Part shown: positions 42,482 through 50,215 of the stretch, in pieces
How positions within the stretch are numbered: position 1 is the stretch's first letter
How the letters are laid out: every line of letters starts with the position of its first letter
Origin: GCA-016699445 sp964555055
GTDB lineage: Bacteria > UBA10199 > JACPAL01 > GCA-016699445
DNA: 64,000 bases
Direction of reading: 5' to 3'
NCBI GenBank assembly: GCA_964555055.1
Contig: CAZKQW010000013.1
Location: 5,118-69,117 of the forward strand
Position numbers and translations under genes: made by a program
The notes under the pieces: generated by a model
Database searches by the model: none
What the model saw: only the letters and a program-made list of their open reading frames with translations
Told to the model about the DNA's origin: nothing

Positions 42482-42508
42482 TTGACAAACTTTTTTCCGG
42501 ATCATACC
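42482..42508 (+). promoter_or_regulatory. Weak candidate promoter for folD
   Basis: A perfect -35 TTGACA (42482-42487) is followed after 15 bases by CATACC (42503-42508). If used, transcription would start about five bases before the folD ATG, making the mRNA nearly leaderless, which fits the absence of a ribosome binding site there. Confidence 0.3.
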
Positions 42509-42518
42509 GCACTTTCCC

Positions 42519-43373
42519 ATGTCGCAAGCCCGCATCATCGACGGAAAAAGCTTAGCCCTCGAAATCGAAGGCCAGATCGCCAAGGACGTCGAAGTGTTCA
42601 AAGTGCAAAAAGGATTCACGCCCGGTCTCGCCGTCGTGCGGGTCGGGAACGACGAAGCCTCCAAAGTCTACGTGCGCAACAAAGAGCTGGCCTGCAAGCG
42701 CGTGGGTTTCCATTCGGAACACCATCACTTGCCTGATACTATTTCTGAAGAGGATTTATTAAAGATGGTGCGGCGGCTGAACCAAGATACCAAGATCCAC
42801 GGGATTCTCGTCCAACTCCCCCTTCCTAAACACATCTCAGAGAGTAAAGTGATCGATACCATTATCCCGGAAAAAGACGCGGACGGTTTTCATCCCATGA
42901 ACATGGGCAATCTCATGATCGGCAAGCCCGGCACCCTTCCCTGCACGCCTTATGGCGTCCTAAAGATGATTGAGTCGACGGGCGTGAGTTTGGAAGGTAA
43001 AGATGCCGTGGTCGTTGGTCGCTCGAACATTGTCGGCAAACCAGCCGCTCTTCTTCTGCTTCAAAAAAGCGCGACCGTTACCATCGCCCATAGCAAAACG
43101 AAGAATCTTGCGGAAGTCGTGGGCCGCTCCGACGTCGTCATCGCCGGGGTCGGTAAGGCGAAGATGATTCGGGGCGACTGGATCAAGCCGGGTGCAGTCG
43201 TCATCGACGTGGGCATCAACCGGCTTCCGGACGGTAAGTTGGCTGGCGATGTTGATTTCCTGGAAGCTTCGAAACGAGCCAGCTTTATCACACCCGTCCC
43301 CGGCGGCGTTGGGCCGATGACGATTGCCATGCTTTTACAAAACACGCTCGAATGCGCTCAAAGGCACGCATGA
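42519..43373 (+). CDS. folD: Methylenetetrahydrofolate dehydrogenase/cyclohydrolase
   Basis: 284 residues. KVYVRNKELACKRVGF carries the catalytic Lys, followed by VQLPLPKHI and PEKDADGFHPMNMG; the NADP-binding part has VVVGRSNIVGKPAALLL and the end has TPVPGGVGPMTIAML. It interconverts methylene-, methenyl- and formyl-tetrahydrofolate. It heads the folD-metF-gcv cluster and overlaps metF by four bases. Confidence 0.97.
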   Translation: MSQARIIDGKSLALEIEGQIAKDVEVFKVQKGFTPGLAVVRVGNDEASKVYVRNKELACKRVGFHSEHHHLPDTISEEDLLKMVRRLNQDTKIHGILVQLPLPKHISESKVIDTIIPEKDADGFHPMNMGNLMIGKPGTLPCTPYGVLKMIESTGVSLEGKDAVVVGRSNIVGKPAALLLLQKSATVTIAHSKTKNLAEVVGRSDVVIAGVGKAKMIRGDWIKPGAVVIDVGINRLPDGKLAGDVDFLEASKRASFITPVPGGVGPMTIAMLLQNTLECAQRHA

Positions 43374-44242
43374 ACTTTCGGCAATTTTACCGGGATTCCA
43401 AGAAGCCTCGTTACTCTTTCGAAATTTTCCCTGCGAAAGATGCACGAGGGACCGAAGCTCTCTTGCAGACGCTCAAGGAACTTTCCCCATTCGATCCGGC
43501 TTATATTTCAGTCACGTACGGAGCTATGGGTTCGACCCAATCGCTGACGCGGGATTTAGTATTACGCATCTCGAAGGAGCTGAAACTCGCCACGGCTTTC
43601 CACTTCACCTGCGTCGGCAGCACGCGAGATTCCGTCAAAGAGTACGTCGACAGCTTAAAAAATGAAGGAATCGACTTAATCGTCGCCTTGCGCGGCGATC
43701 CTCCTGCGGGGGCGACGGAATTTCGGAAGCCTGAGAACGGTTTTGGTTACGCCAACGAACTCGTCGCGTATTTAAACGAAATCGGTGGATTCAGCATGGC
43801 AGTCGCGGGCTACCCGGAAAAACACGTCGAAGCGTCGGACCTGGAGACGGACATCCATTACTTAAAGCGTAAAGTGGACGCCGGGGCCGACGTTATCATC
43901 ACCCAGCTTTTTTTCGATAATCATGATTTTTTCGATTTCGAAAGCCGTTGCCGGAGGATCGGTATCACGGTTCCCATTATTCCGGGCATCATGCCGGTCG
44001 TGAACGCGAAACAGATCGAAAAGATTACTCAAATGTGTGGAGCGAAAATTCCGTCTACACTTCGGCAAAAGCTAATCCATCATCAAGAGAATCCAGAGAG
44101 CGTTATTCAAGTCGGCATCGACCATGCGATCTCCCAATGTAGCGACCTATTGACCCACGGTGCGCCTGGGATCCATTTTTACACCCTAAATAAATCCTTC
44201 AGTTGCCGTAAAGTCATTGAAGCTTTGGGCCAAACAAAATAG
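43370..44242 (+). CDS. metF: 5,10-methylenetetrahydrofolate reductase
   Basis: 290 residues from ATG 43370, which shares ATGA with the folD stop and has AAAGG five bases before it; an in-frame ATG at 43352 is less likely. The FAD barrel shows YSFEIFPAKDARG with the catalytic Glu, YISVTYGAMGS, DLIVALRGDPP, AGYPEKHVEA and DVIITQLFFDN. It reduces methylene-THF to methyl-THF for methionine synthesis. Together with folD and gcv genes it gives a one-carbon pathway. Confidence 0.96.
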   Translation: MNFRQFYRDSKKPRYSFEIFPAKDARGTEALLQTLKELSPFDPAYISVTYGAMGSTQSLTRDLVLRISKELKLATAFHFTCVGSTRDSVKEYVDSLKNEGIDLIVALRGDPPAGATEFRKPENGFGYANELVAYLNEIGGFSMAVAGYPEKHVEASDLETDIHYLKRKVDAGADVIITQLFFDNHDFFDFESRCRRIGITVPIIPGIMPVVNAKQIEKITQMCGAKIPSTLRQKLIHHQENPESVIQVGIDHAISQCSDLLTHGAPGIHFYTLNKSFSCRKVIEALGQTK

Positions 44243-44326
44243 CGGCTGACGCCATAATCTTGAGAAGAATTTTTCATTTTAAAGAAAAAATTGCCCCTCT
44301 CGCACAAAAATGCTTTTGCCTTCTCG

Positions 44327-45412
44327 ATGACTTCAACAACCCTTAAGCGCACGCCGCTTTATCAAATCCATAAACAACTCGGGGCCCGCATCGTCGATTT
44401 CGCGGGATGGGAAATGCCAGTGCAATACGACGGCTTGATGGAAGAGCACCATGCCGTTCGAAAGCATAGCGGAATGTTCGACGTGAGTCACATGGGAGAG
44501 CTCTTGGTGCATGGGCCTAAAGCCGAAGCCCTCGTGCAGAGGGCCACCTGCAATGACGTCTCTGGGCTCCCGGCGGGCTCTTGCCAGTACTCGGCGTTCT
44601 TGAATGCGCAAGGAACTTTTGTCGATGACGTCATTGTCAATAAGATCACCCCGGAACGATTCTTAATCTGCGTCAACGCCTCGAACGCCGAAAAAGATTT
44701 CCAATGGATCAAAACTTTTGAAAGCGCCGAAGCCCGAGTGGAAAATGTCAGCGATAATTATTTTCAAATCGCCGTTCAAGGTCCGGAAGCCTGCGGTTTG
44801 ATTCCTCACGCCTCCCTTCCCGAAAAGCCGTTTACGTTCATCGAAACTGTTTTCGAAGGCCATGAATGCTTGATCGCCCGTACGGGCTATACGGGCGAAG
44901 ATGGCGTTGAAATTTACGGGCGGCCTCAAGACGCCGAGTCTGTTTGGAGTTATTTCCTGGAAAAAGGCGTAAGACCTTGCGGACTCGGCGCACGGGATAC
45001 CTTAAGGCTTGAATCCTGCCTTCCTCTTTATGGCCATGAAATCGACGATCAGATTAATCCATTCGAAGCAGGACTTTCTTGGATCGTCAAAATGGATAAG
45101 GGGGACTTCATCGGCCGAGAGGCTTTGTCGAAAGCGAAAAACGATCTACGAAAAAAACTGGTGGGCATTTGCATGGAAGAGTCGGGATTCGCGCGTCAAG
45201 GCTGCAAAATTTTCGACGAAACGGGCGAAAAGGAGATCGGAATCATCGTCAGCGGAACGAAATCTCCGACGCTCAATCGAGCGATTGCCACGGGTTTCGT
45301 GACTATTCCCTTTTCGGAAACAGGAAAACAATTTCGCGTTGACATACATCATAAAAAAAGACAGGCCGTCGTCACTTCAAGGCCTTTTTACAAAAGAAAA
45401 AACAAATCTTAG
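44327..45412 (+). CDS. gcvT: Glycine cleavage system T protein (aminomethyltransferase)
   Basis: 361 residues from ATG 44327; TTG 44291 upstream in frame is not favoured. RTPLYQIHKQLGARIVDFAG, WEMPVQY, MFDVSHMGEL, RTGYTGEDGVEIY and GARDTLRLE are GcvT landmarks; Asp of the active site is in GLGARDTLR. It transfers the methylene group of the aminomethyl-lipoyl H protein to tetrahydrofolate, releasing ammonia. The 84 bases upstream show no glycine riboswitch. Confidence 0.96.
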   Translation: MTSTTLKRTPLYQIHKQLGARIVDFAGWEMPVQYDGLMEEHHAVRKHSGMFDVSHMGELLVHGPKAEALVQRATCNDVSGLPAGSCQYSAFLNAQGTFVDDVIVNKITPERFLICVNASNAEKDFQWIKTFESAEARVENVSDNYFQIAVQGPEACGLIPHASLPEKPFTFIETVFEGHECLIARTGYTGEDGVEIYGRPQDAESVWSYFLEKGVRPCGLGARDTLRLESCLPLYGHEIDDQINPFEAGLSWIVKMDKGDFIGREALSKAKNDLRKKLVGICMEESGFARQGCKIFDETGEKEIGIIVSGTKSPTLNRAIATGFVTIPFSETGKQFRVDIHHKKRQAVVTSRPFYKRKNKS

Positions 45413-45425
45413 CGAGGAAATTTCA

Positions 45426-45815
45426 ATGAATCTGCCTGACGATTTAAAATACACCAAAGAGCACGAATGGGTGAAGATCAACGGAAACGTCATCACCGTC
45501 GGCATCTCAGATTTCGCCCAAGATCAGCTCGGTGAAATCGTCTTCGTGGAACTTCCCGAAGAGGGCGAAGAGTTCTCCAAGGGCGACGCCTTCGGCGTCG
45601 TGGAATCCGTCAAATCGGTGAGCGACGTCTACGCTCCCGTCTCTGGTCGCGTCGTCGAGATCAATGATCCCGTCGTCGACAGTCCGGAGATCGTCAACGA
45701 CGACTGCTATGGAGACGGATGGCTCGTAAAACTCGAAGTGACCGACGCCGCGGAGCTTAAAGAGCTCATGAGTTCAAAGGATTATTCGAAATTCCTTAAG
45801 GAAGAATCCGAATAG
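45426..45815 (+). CDS. gcvH: Glycine cleavage system H protein
   Basis: 129 residues from ATG 45426, preceded by GCGAGGAAA; the open frame further upstream overlaps gcvT and is not part of it. The lipoyl-domain motif VVESVKSVSDVYAPVSG contains the Lys that carries lipoate (about residue 64). KYTKEHEWV is the usual start. It shuttles the aminomethyl group between the P, T and L proteins. The stop shares one base with the gcvPA start. Confidence 0.97.
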   Translation: MNLPDDLKYTKEHEWVKINGNVITVGISDFAQDQLGEIVFVELPEEGEEFSKGDAFGVVESVKSVSDVYAPVSGRVVEINDPVVDSPEIVNDDCYGDGWLVKLEVTDAAELKELMSSKDYSKFLKEESE

Positions 45816-47146
45816 TGCGCTACCTCCCGCAAACCCCGTCCGACGTCGAAGCCATGCTTCGGGAGATCGGAGTCTCTAACGTTTCCGATCTCTTCGCGTC
45901 TATTCCCCAGCCACTGAAACTCGATCGACCGCTCGAACTTCCGCCTCCCCTTTCCGAATTGGAATTGCGGCACGCTCTTCGCGAATTGAGCCGCAAGAAT
46001 GCTCATGGAGAGGATTGGGCGATATTCCTGGGCGCAGGCTCTTACAGCCATTACATACCGAGCGCGGTTTCCCAACTCCTCCTGCGTGGCGAATTCCTGA
46101 CTGCCTACACGCCTTACCAACCGGAAGTAGCTCAAGGTACTCTTCAGGCCATCTTCGAATACCAGACCATGGTGTGCGAGATCTTGGGAATGGAAGTCTC
46201 GAACGCCTCGCATTATGATGGCTCGACCGCTACTTGCGAAGCGGCTTTAATGGCCTTGGGGGTCACGAAGCGTAAGAAAATATTGATCGCTCGGAGCTTG
46301 CACCCCGAATACCGCGATACGCTCGCCACTTACATCCAAGATCCCGAGATCGAAGTCGTGGAAATCCCCTTCGCGAAGGATGGGACATTGGACCGTGGTT
46401 TCCTGAAGGAAAAAATAGACGAGACCGTCGGCTGCGTCGTTGCCGCTTACCCGAACTTTTTCGGCATCGTTGAGGATTTATCCGATATCGCGGAGCTCGC
46501 TCATTCCAAGGGGGCTCTCTTAGTGACGAGCACGACGGAAGCCTTCGCCCTCGCTCTTTTCAAGTCGCCCGGTGAGATGGGAGCCGACATCGCCGTCGCT
46601 GAAGGCCAGAGCTTCGGCATTCCCATGGCCTTCGGCGGACCCAGCGTCGGATTCTTCGCGACGAAAGAAAAATACGTCCGAGCGATCCCGGGACGCCTCG
46701 TAGGCGAAACCGTCGACGCGGATGGCAAGCGGGGTTACGTACTGACTCTCGCCACACGCGAGCAGCATATCCGCCGCGAGAAGGCATCCTCCAATATCTG
46801 CACGAACGTCGCCCTCTGCGCGTTGGCGGCGACCATCACCCTGACTCTCTTAGGTAAAACGGGTTACCAACAGCTCGCCCAATCGAACTTTGACCGTGCG
46901 GAAACCTTCAAGGAAAAGCTTAAAGGCGCCACCCTAAAATTTGCGGCGCCTACTTTCAATGAGATGGTGGTTACGCCTAAGTCAGATCCCCAAGCTTTTG
47001 TAGATAAGCTCTTGAGGGATAAGATGATCGCCGGGATTCCCTTGGGCCGTTGGTATCCGGAACTTAAAGACAGCATTCTCATCTGCGTTACTGAGATGAA
47101 CTGCGATTCGCATATCGCCAAGTTGCTGCAGGAGCTCCAATCATGA
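45815..47146 (+). CDS. gcvPA: Glycine dehydrogenase (decarboxylating) subunit 1
   Basis: 443 residues, starting at GTG 45815, which overlaps the gcvH stop by one base. MRYLPQTPSDVEAML, FLGAGSYSHYIPSAV, YQPEVAQGTLQAIFEYQ and EGQSFGIPMAFGGPSVGF are typical of the N-terminal half of split glycine decarboxylase. It forms the enzyme with subunit 2, encoded just downstream. Splitting is usual in many anaerobes, Gram-positives and some delta-proteobacteria. Confidence 0.96.
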   Translation: MRYLPQTPSDVEAMLREIGVSNVSDLFASIPQPLKLDRPLELPPPLSELELRHALRELSRKNAHGEDWAIFLGAGSYSHYIPSAVSQLLLRGEFLTAYTPYQPEVAQGTLQAIFEYQTMVCEILGMEVSNASHYDGSTATCEAALMALGVTKRKKILIARSLHPEYRDTLATYIQDPEIEVVEIPFAKDGTLDRGFLKEKIDETVGCVVAAYPNFFGIVEDLSDIAELAHSKGALLVTSTTEAFALALFKSPGEMGADIAVAEGQSFGIPMAFGGPSVGFFATKEKYVRAIPGRLVGETVDADGKRGYVLTLATREQHIRREKASSNICTNVALCALAATITLTLLGKTGYQQLAQSNFDRAETFKEKLKGATLKFAAPTFNEMVVTPKSDPQAFVDKLLRDKMIAGIPLGRWYPELKDSILICVTEMNCDSHIAKLLQELQS

Positions 47147-48612
47147 CAATGCCTTCCAGCCGACAGCAGGGCATTCAATTCGATGAGCCTCTTTCCTTCG
47201 AGATTTCCAAGGAAGGGCGTATCAGCGTTTCCCTTCCCTCGAGCGGGTCTCCCAAATTAGTCCCCGCTTCCTTGAAGCGATCCAAGATCGCCCGTCTTCC
47301 CGAGCTCTCGGAACTCGAGGTCATCCGCCACTTCACGCGCCTTTCCCAATGGAATTTCTCGATCGACACGAACTTCTACCCTCTCGGATCCTGCACGATG
47401 AAGTACAATCCGCGGATCAACGAGGAAGTCGCGCGTTACACGGGTTTCGCGCACGTGCATCCGTTGCAACCCGTGGAGACGATCCAAGGCTGCCTCCAGC
47501 TCATGTACGAACTGGAACGGTATTTAGCCGAAATCGCCGGACTCGACGCCGTCACCCTTCAGCCCGCCGCCGGCGCGCACGGGGAGCTCACGGGCGTCCT
47601 CGTGATGCGGGCTTTTTTGAGGGCCCAAGGAAATCCCCGTAAAAAAATCCTAGTGCCCGACTCCGCCCATGGGACGAATCCCGCCACATGCTCGATGGCC
47701 GAATACGACGTCGTCCAACTCCGGACGGGACCCGACGGCCGCGTCCCCGCTGCGGCCGTGGCAAAGGCCATGAACGAGGACGTCGCCGGGCTTATGATGA
47801 CCAATCCCAACACGTTGGGGCTTTTCGAAACCGACATTAAGGAAATCTGCGACATCGTCCACGCCAAGGGCGGTTTGGTCTACGGCGATGGCGCGAACAT
47901 GAACGCCCTCATGGGCCAAGCGCGTCCCGGGGATCTGGGGATCGACATGATCCACTACAATCTCCACAAGACCTTCACGACACCTCACGGCGGCGGAGGT
48001 CCGGGAGCCGGGCCCTTGGCCGTTCGGAAGAATTTGGAGAAATTCCTCCCTGTTCCACGCGTCGTCCGGAAGGCGGACGGCTCCTACGACTTCGCCTATG
48101 ACCGCCCGGATTCCATAGGCCGCGTCCGCGCTTTCCAGGGAAATTTCGGCATGATGGTCCGCGCCTACACGTATATCCGGGAAATGGGAGCGGAGGGTTT
48201 AAAGCGTGCGACCGAGATGGCGGTCTTGAACGCCAACTACATCAAATCCCGCTTGAAGGATTACTATTTCCTGCCCTTCGGCGAAGGGACGATGCACGAA
48301 GTGGTGTTTTCGGATAAAAAACTGAAGGAAACCCACGTCACCACGTTGGACATCGCCAAGCGCTTAATGGACTATGGATTCCACTCCCCCACCATTTATT
48401 TCCCCCTCGTCGTCTTCGGCGCCCTGATGATGGAGCCCACCGAAACCGAATCCAAGGAGGAACTCGACCGCTTCTGCGACGCGATGATCGCGATCGCGAA
48501 AGAAGCTCAAACGAATCCCGACCTGGTCAAGAAAGCCCCCCACAACACTCGCATGAGGCGCCTAGATGAAGCCAAGGCGGCCCGTGAGTTGAAGCTTCGC
48601 CATCAATTCTAA
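47143..48612 (+). CDS. gcvPB: Glycine dehydrogenase (decarboxylating) subunit 2
   Basis: 489 residues. The pyridoxal phosphate Lys is in NLHKTFTTPHGGGGPG (about residue 275), preceded by DGANMNALMG; FYPLGSCTMKYNP and TLQPAAGAHGELTG also fit. It overlaps gcvPA by four bases (ATGA), so the subunits are translationally coupled. No lipoamide dehydrogenase gene (L protein) is in the window. Confidence 0.97.
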   Translation: MTMPSSRQQGIQFDEPLSFEISKEGRISVSLPSSGSPKLVPASLKRSKIARLPELSELEVIRHFTRLSQWNFSIDTNFYPLGSCTMKYNPRINEEVARYTGFAHVHPLQPVETIQGCLQLMYELERYLAEIAGLDAVTLQPAAGAHGELTGVLVMRAFLRAQGNPRKKILVPDSAHGTNPATCSMAEYDVVQLRTGPDGRVPAAAVAKAMNEDVAGLMMTNPNTLGLFETDIKEICDIVHAKGGLVYGDGANMNALMGQARPGDLGIDMIHYNLHKTFTTPHGGGGPGAGPLAVRKNLEKFLPVPRVVRKADGSYDFAYDRPDSIGRVRAFQGNFGMMVRAYTYIREMGAEGLKRATEMAVLNANYIKSRLKDYYFLPFGEGTMHEVVFSDKKLKETHVTTLDIAKRLMDYGFHSPTIYFPLVVFGALMMEPTETESKEELDRFCDAMIAIAKEAQTNPDLVKKAPHNTRMRRLDEAKAARELKLRHQF

Positions 48613-48621
48613 AGATAAGAA

Positions 48622-48657
48622 TTGCCATTTCATGAAATGTCTTCATAATAAAGACAT
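48622..48657 (+). promoter_or_regulatory. Promoter with overlapping inverted repeat before the antitoxin remnant
   Basis: TTGCCA (48622-48627) and CATAAT (48644-48649) are 16 bases apart. ATGTCTT (48637-48643) and AAGACAT (48651-48657) form a perfect inverted repeat around the -10 box, the usual layout of an operator bound by a self-repressing antitoxin. Confidence 0.5.
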
Positions 48658-48672
48658 AATTTAGGTGTCATT

Positions 48673-48780
48673 ATGAACGCATCCATCCTCGATCTTCGAT
48701 ACAAAAGTAAAGCACTGCTGAAAGCCCTGGAGAAGTGCGAAAAGATCAACATCCTCCTAGATAAGCATTCGTGTATCTAA
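48673..48780 (+). pseudogene. Remnant of a Phd-like antitoxin gene (35 codons)
   Basis: ATG 48673 to TAA 48780 encodes a peptide starting MNASILDLRYKSKALLKALE and then CEKINILL, which resembles the N-terminal DNA-binding part of prevent-host-death antitoxins. The toxin-binding half is missing: the frame ends where the family continues for another 40-50 residues, and no toxin gene follows before efp. The promoter-operator upstream looks intact, so the short peptide could still be made and bind DNA. Confidence 0.55.
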
Positions 48781-48864
48781 GAATCCTATGGCCCTTCCTA
48801 CCTTTCCATCACTCACGAAAATAGGAGTATTCCTTCAAGAAGTTGCTAGGTATTCGAAGGAATT

Positions 48865-49416
48865 CTACCCCTTCTCCAAATAGTCCCCCGTCTCCGTATC
48901 GATCACCACCACGTCCCCCGGCTTGATGAAGAGCGGAACCCGGAACGAGGATCCGTTCTCGACCTTGGCGTCCTTGAGGGCTCCGGCGATCCCTTTGCTC
49001 GGCGGGTCGCATTCGGTGACGGTGAAACTCATGCGCTGCGGCGACGTCATGCTGATGGCGCTGCCGTCGCAGCTCAAGAGAGTGAACGGGACTTCGGTCT
49101 TCAAGTAACCCAGCACATCCTCCAGAAACTCCTTCTGGAACTCGAACTGTTCGTACGTCTTCGGATCCATGAAATGGTACGTTGGCCCGTCTTGATAGAG
49201 GAACGTCACTTGGCGTTCATCGGTTTCGATGTCCTCGACCGATTCGACGGAGCGGAATCTCACGTTCGTCTTGATCCCCGTCTTGAGGTTGCGGATGTCG
49301 GCCTGGACTTGAGCGTTCCCCTTCCCGGGCGTGATGTGTTGGACTTTGAGGACGCGGTAAAGATGGCCGTCGATCTTCAACACGTTCCCCACGCGGACTT
49401 GAGTGGCTGTGATCAT
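48865..49416 (-). CDS. efp: Elongation factor P
   Basis: 183 residues with the three-domain layout. The tip residue is Lys in TPGKGNAQVQ, the place of beta-lysylation or other modification in E. coli-type factors. The C-terminal domain ends GDVVVIDTETGDYLEKG. EF-P relieves ribosome stalling at polyproline. No epmA or epmB modification gene is in the window. It is divergent from maf. Confidence 0.96.
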   Translation of the reverse strand: MITATQVRVGNVLKIDGHLYRVLKVQHITPGKGNAQVQADIRNLKTGIKTNVRFRSVESVEDIETDERQVTFLYQDGPTYHFMDPKTYEQFEFQKEFLEDVLGYLKTEVPFTLLSCDGSAISMTSPQRMSFTVTECDPPSKGIAGALKDAKVENGSSFRVPLFIKPGDVVVIDTETGDYLEKG

Positions 49417-49481
49417 CGGGGCTCAAAAACACACTTGAGAAAGCTTGTAAAGATTTCCGGATCGTGGTTTCTGGTCCGGAA

Positions 49482-50027
49482 ATGAAACTCTATCTCGCCT
49501 CCACCTCCCCCAGGCGCTGCGAACTTTTGGGCCGGCTCGGCGTTCCCTTCGAGATCATCGCGCCTTCCTTCGAAGAAAAGCCAACGAACCTGCCCCCGCA
49601 AGAAGAAGCTCTTTATTTCGCCGAGGAAAAGGCGCGCTCTGTCGCCGTGCTTTGCCCGGCCAGCCTTATCATCGGAAGCGATACGTTGATCGATTTCGAA
49701 GGGAAAAAATTGGGGAAGCCGAAAGATGCCACCGATGCGAAGGCGATGCTGCAGGCCCTCTCCGGAAAATCCCATAGCGTCATCTCCGCCGTCGCACTGC
49801 TCGATACGAAGACGGATAAGATGAAAAGCGTAGTGGAACAAGCAAAGGTTTATTTTAAGACACTGAACGAAGGTCAAATCGACGATTACGTTGCGACCGG
49901 GGAACCACTCGATAAGGCAGGGGCTTATGCGATCCAAGGGATGGGAAGATCTTTAATTGCACATTTTGAAGGCCAACTGGAAACCATCATCGGTCTCCCA
50001 ATTCACATTCTCAAAAAATGGTTGTGA
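49482..50027 (+). CDS. maf: Maf family nucleoside triphosphate pyrophosphatase
   Basis: 181 residues from ATG 49482; GTG 49464 is an alternative. ASTSPRRCELLGRL, GSDTLIDFEGKKLGKP and DKAGAYAIQGMG are the Maf motifs. Members hydrolyse dTTP, UTP or modified nucleotides such as m7GTP; the substrate group cannot be fixed by eye. The following 188 bases before the acyl-CoA dehydrogenase hold no clear terminator. Confidence 0.93.
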   Translation: MKLYLASTSPRRCELLGRLGVPFEIIAPSFEEKPTNLPPQEEALYFAEEKARSVAVLCPASLIIGSDTLIDFEGKKLGKPKDATDAKAMLQALSGKSHSVISAVALLDTKTDKMKSVVEQAKVYFKTLNEGQIDDYVATGEPLDKAGAYAIQGMGRSLIAHFEGQLETIIGLPIHILKKWL

Positions 50028-50215
50028 AAATAAACTTCACTCATCAGCGACGGTTTCTATTTTTTCAGCCTCTTGAAAACTTCCTAAATCTTCTGGTGCC
50101 TCTCCCTCCATCATTACTTGCAGTTTCATAGGGCAATGGCTAAAATATTGACATCAATAATTCAATCCGCTTGAAAGTCCGCTCTTAACATTACAACAAT
50201 TATTTGGAGGAATTT

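Noticed and set aside
44243..44326. Glycine riboswitch before gcvT
   Set aside because: Only 84 AT-rich bases separate metF and gcvT, and no aptamer core is visible.
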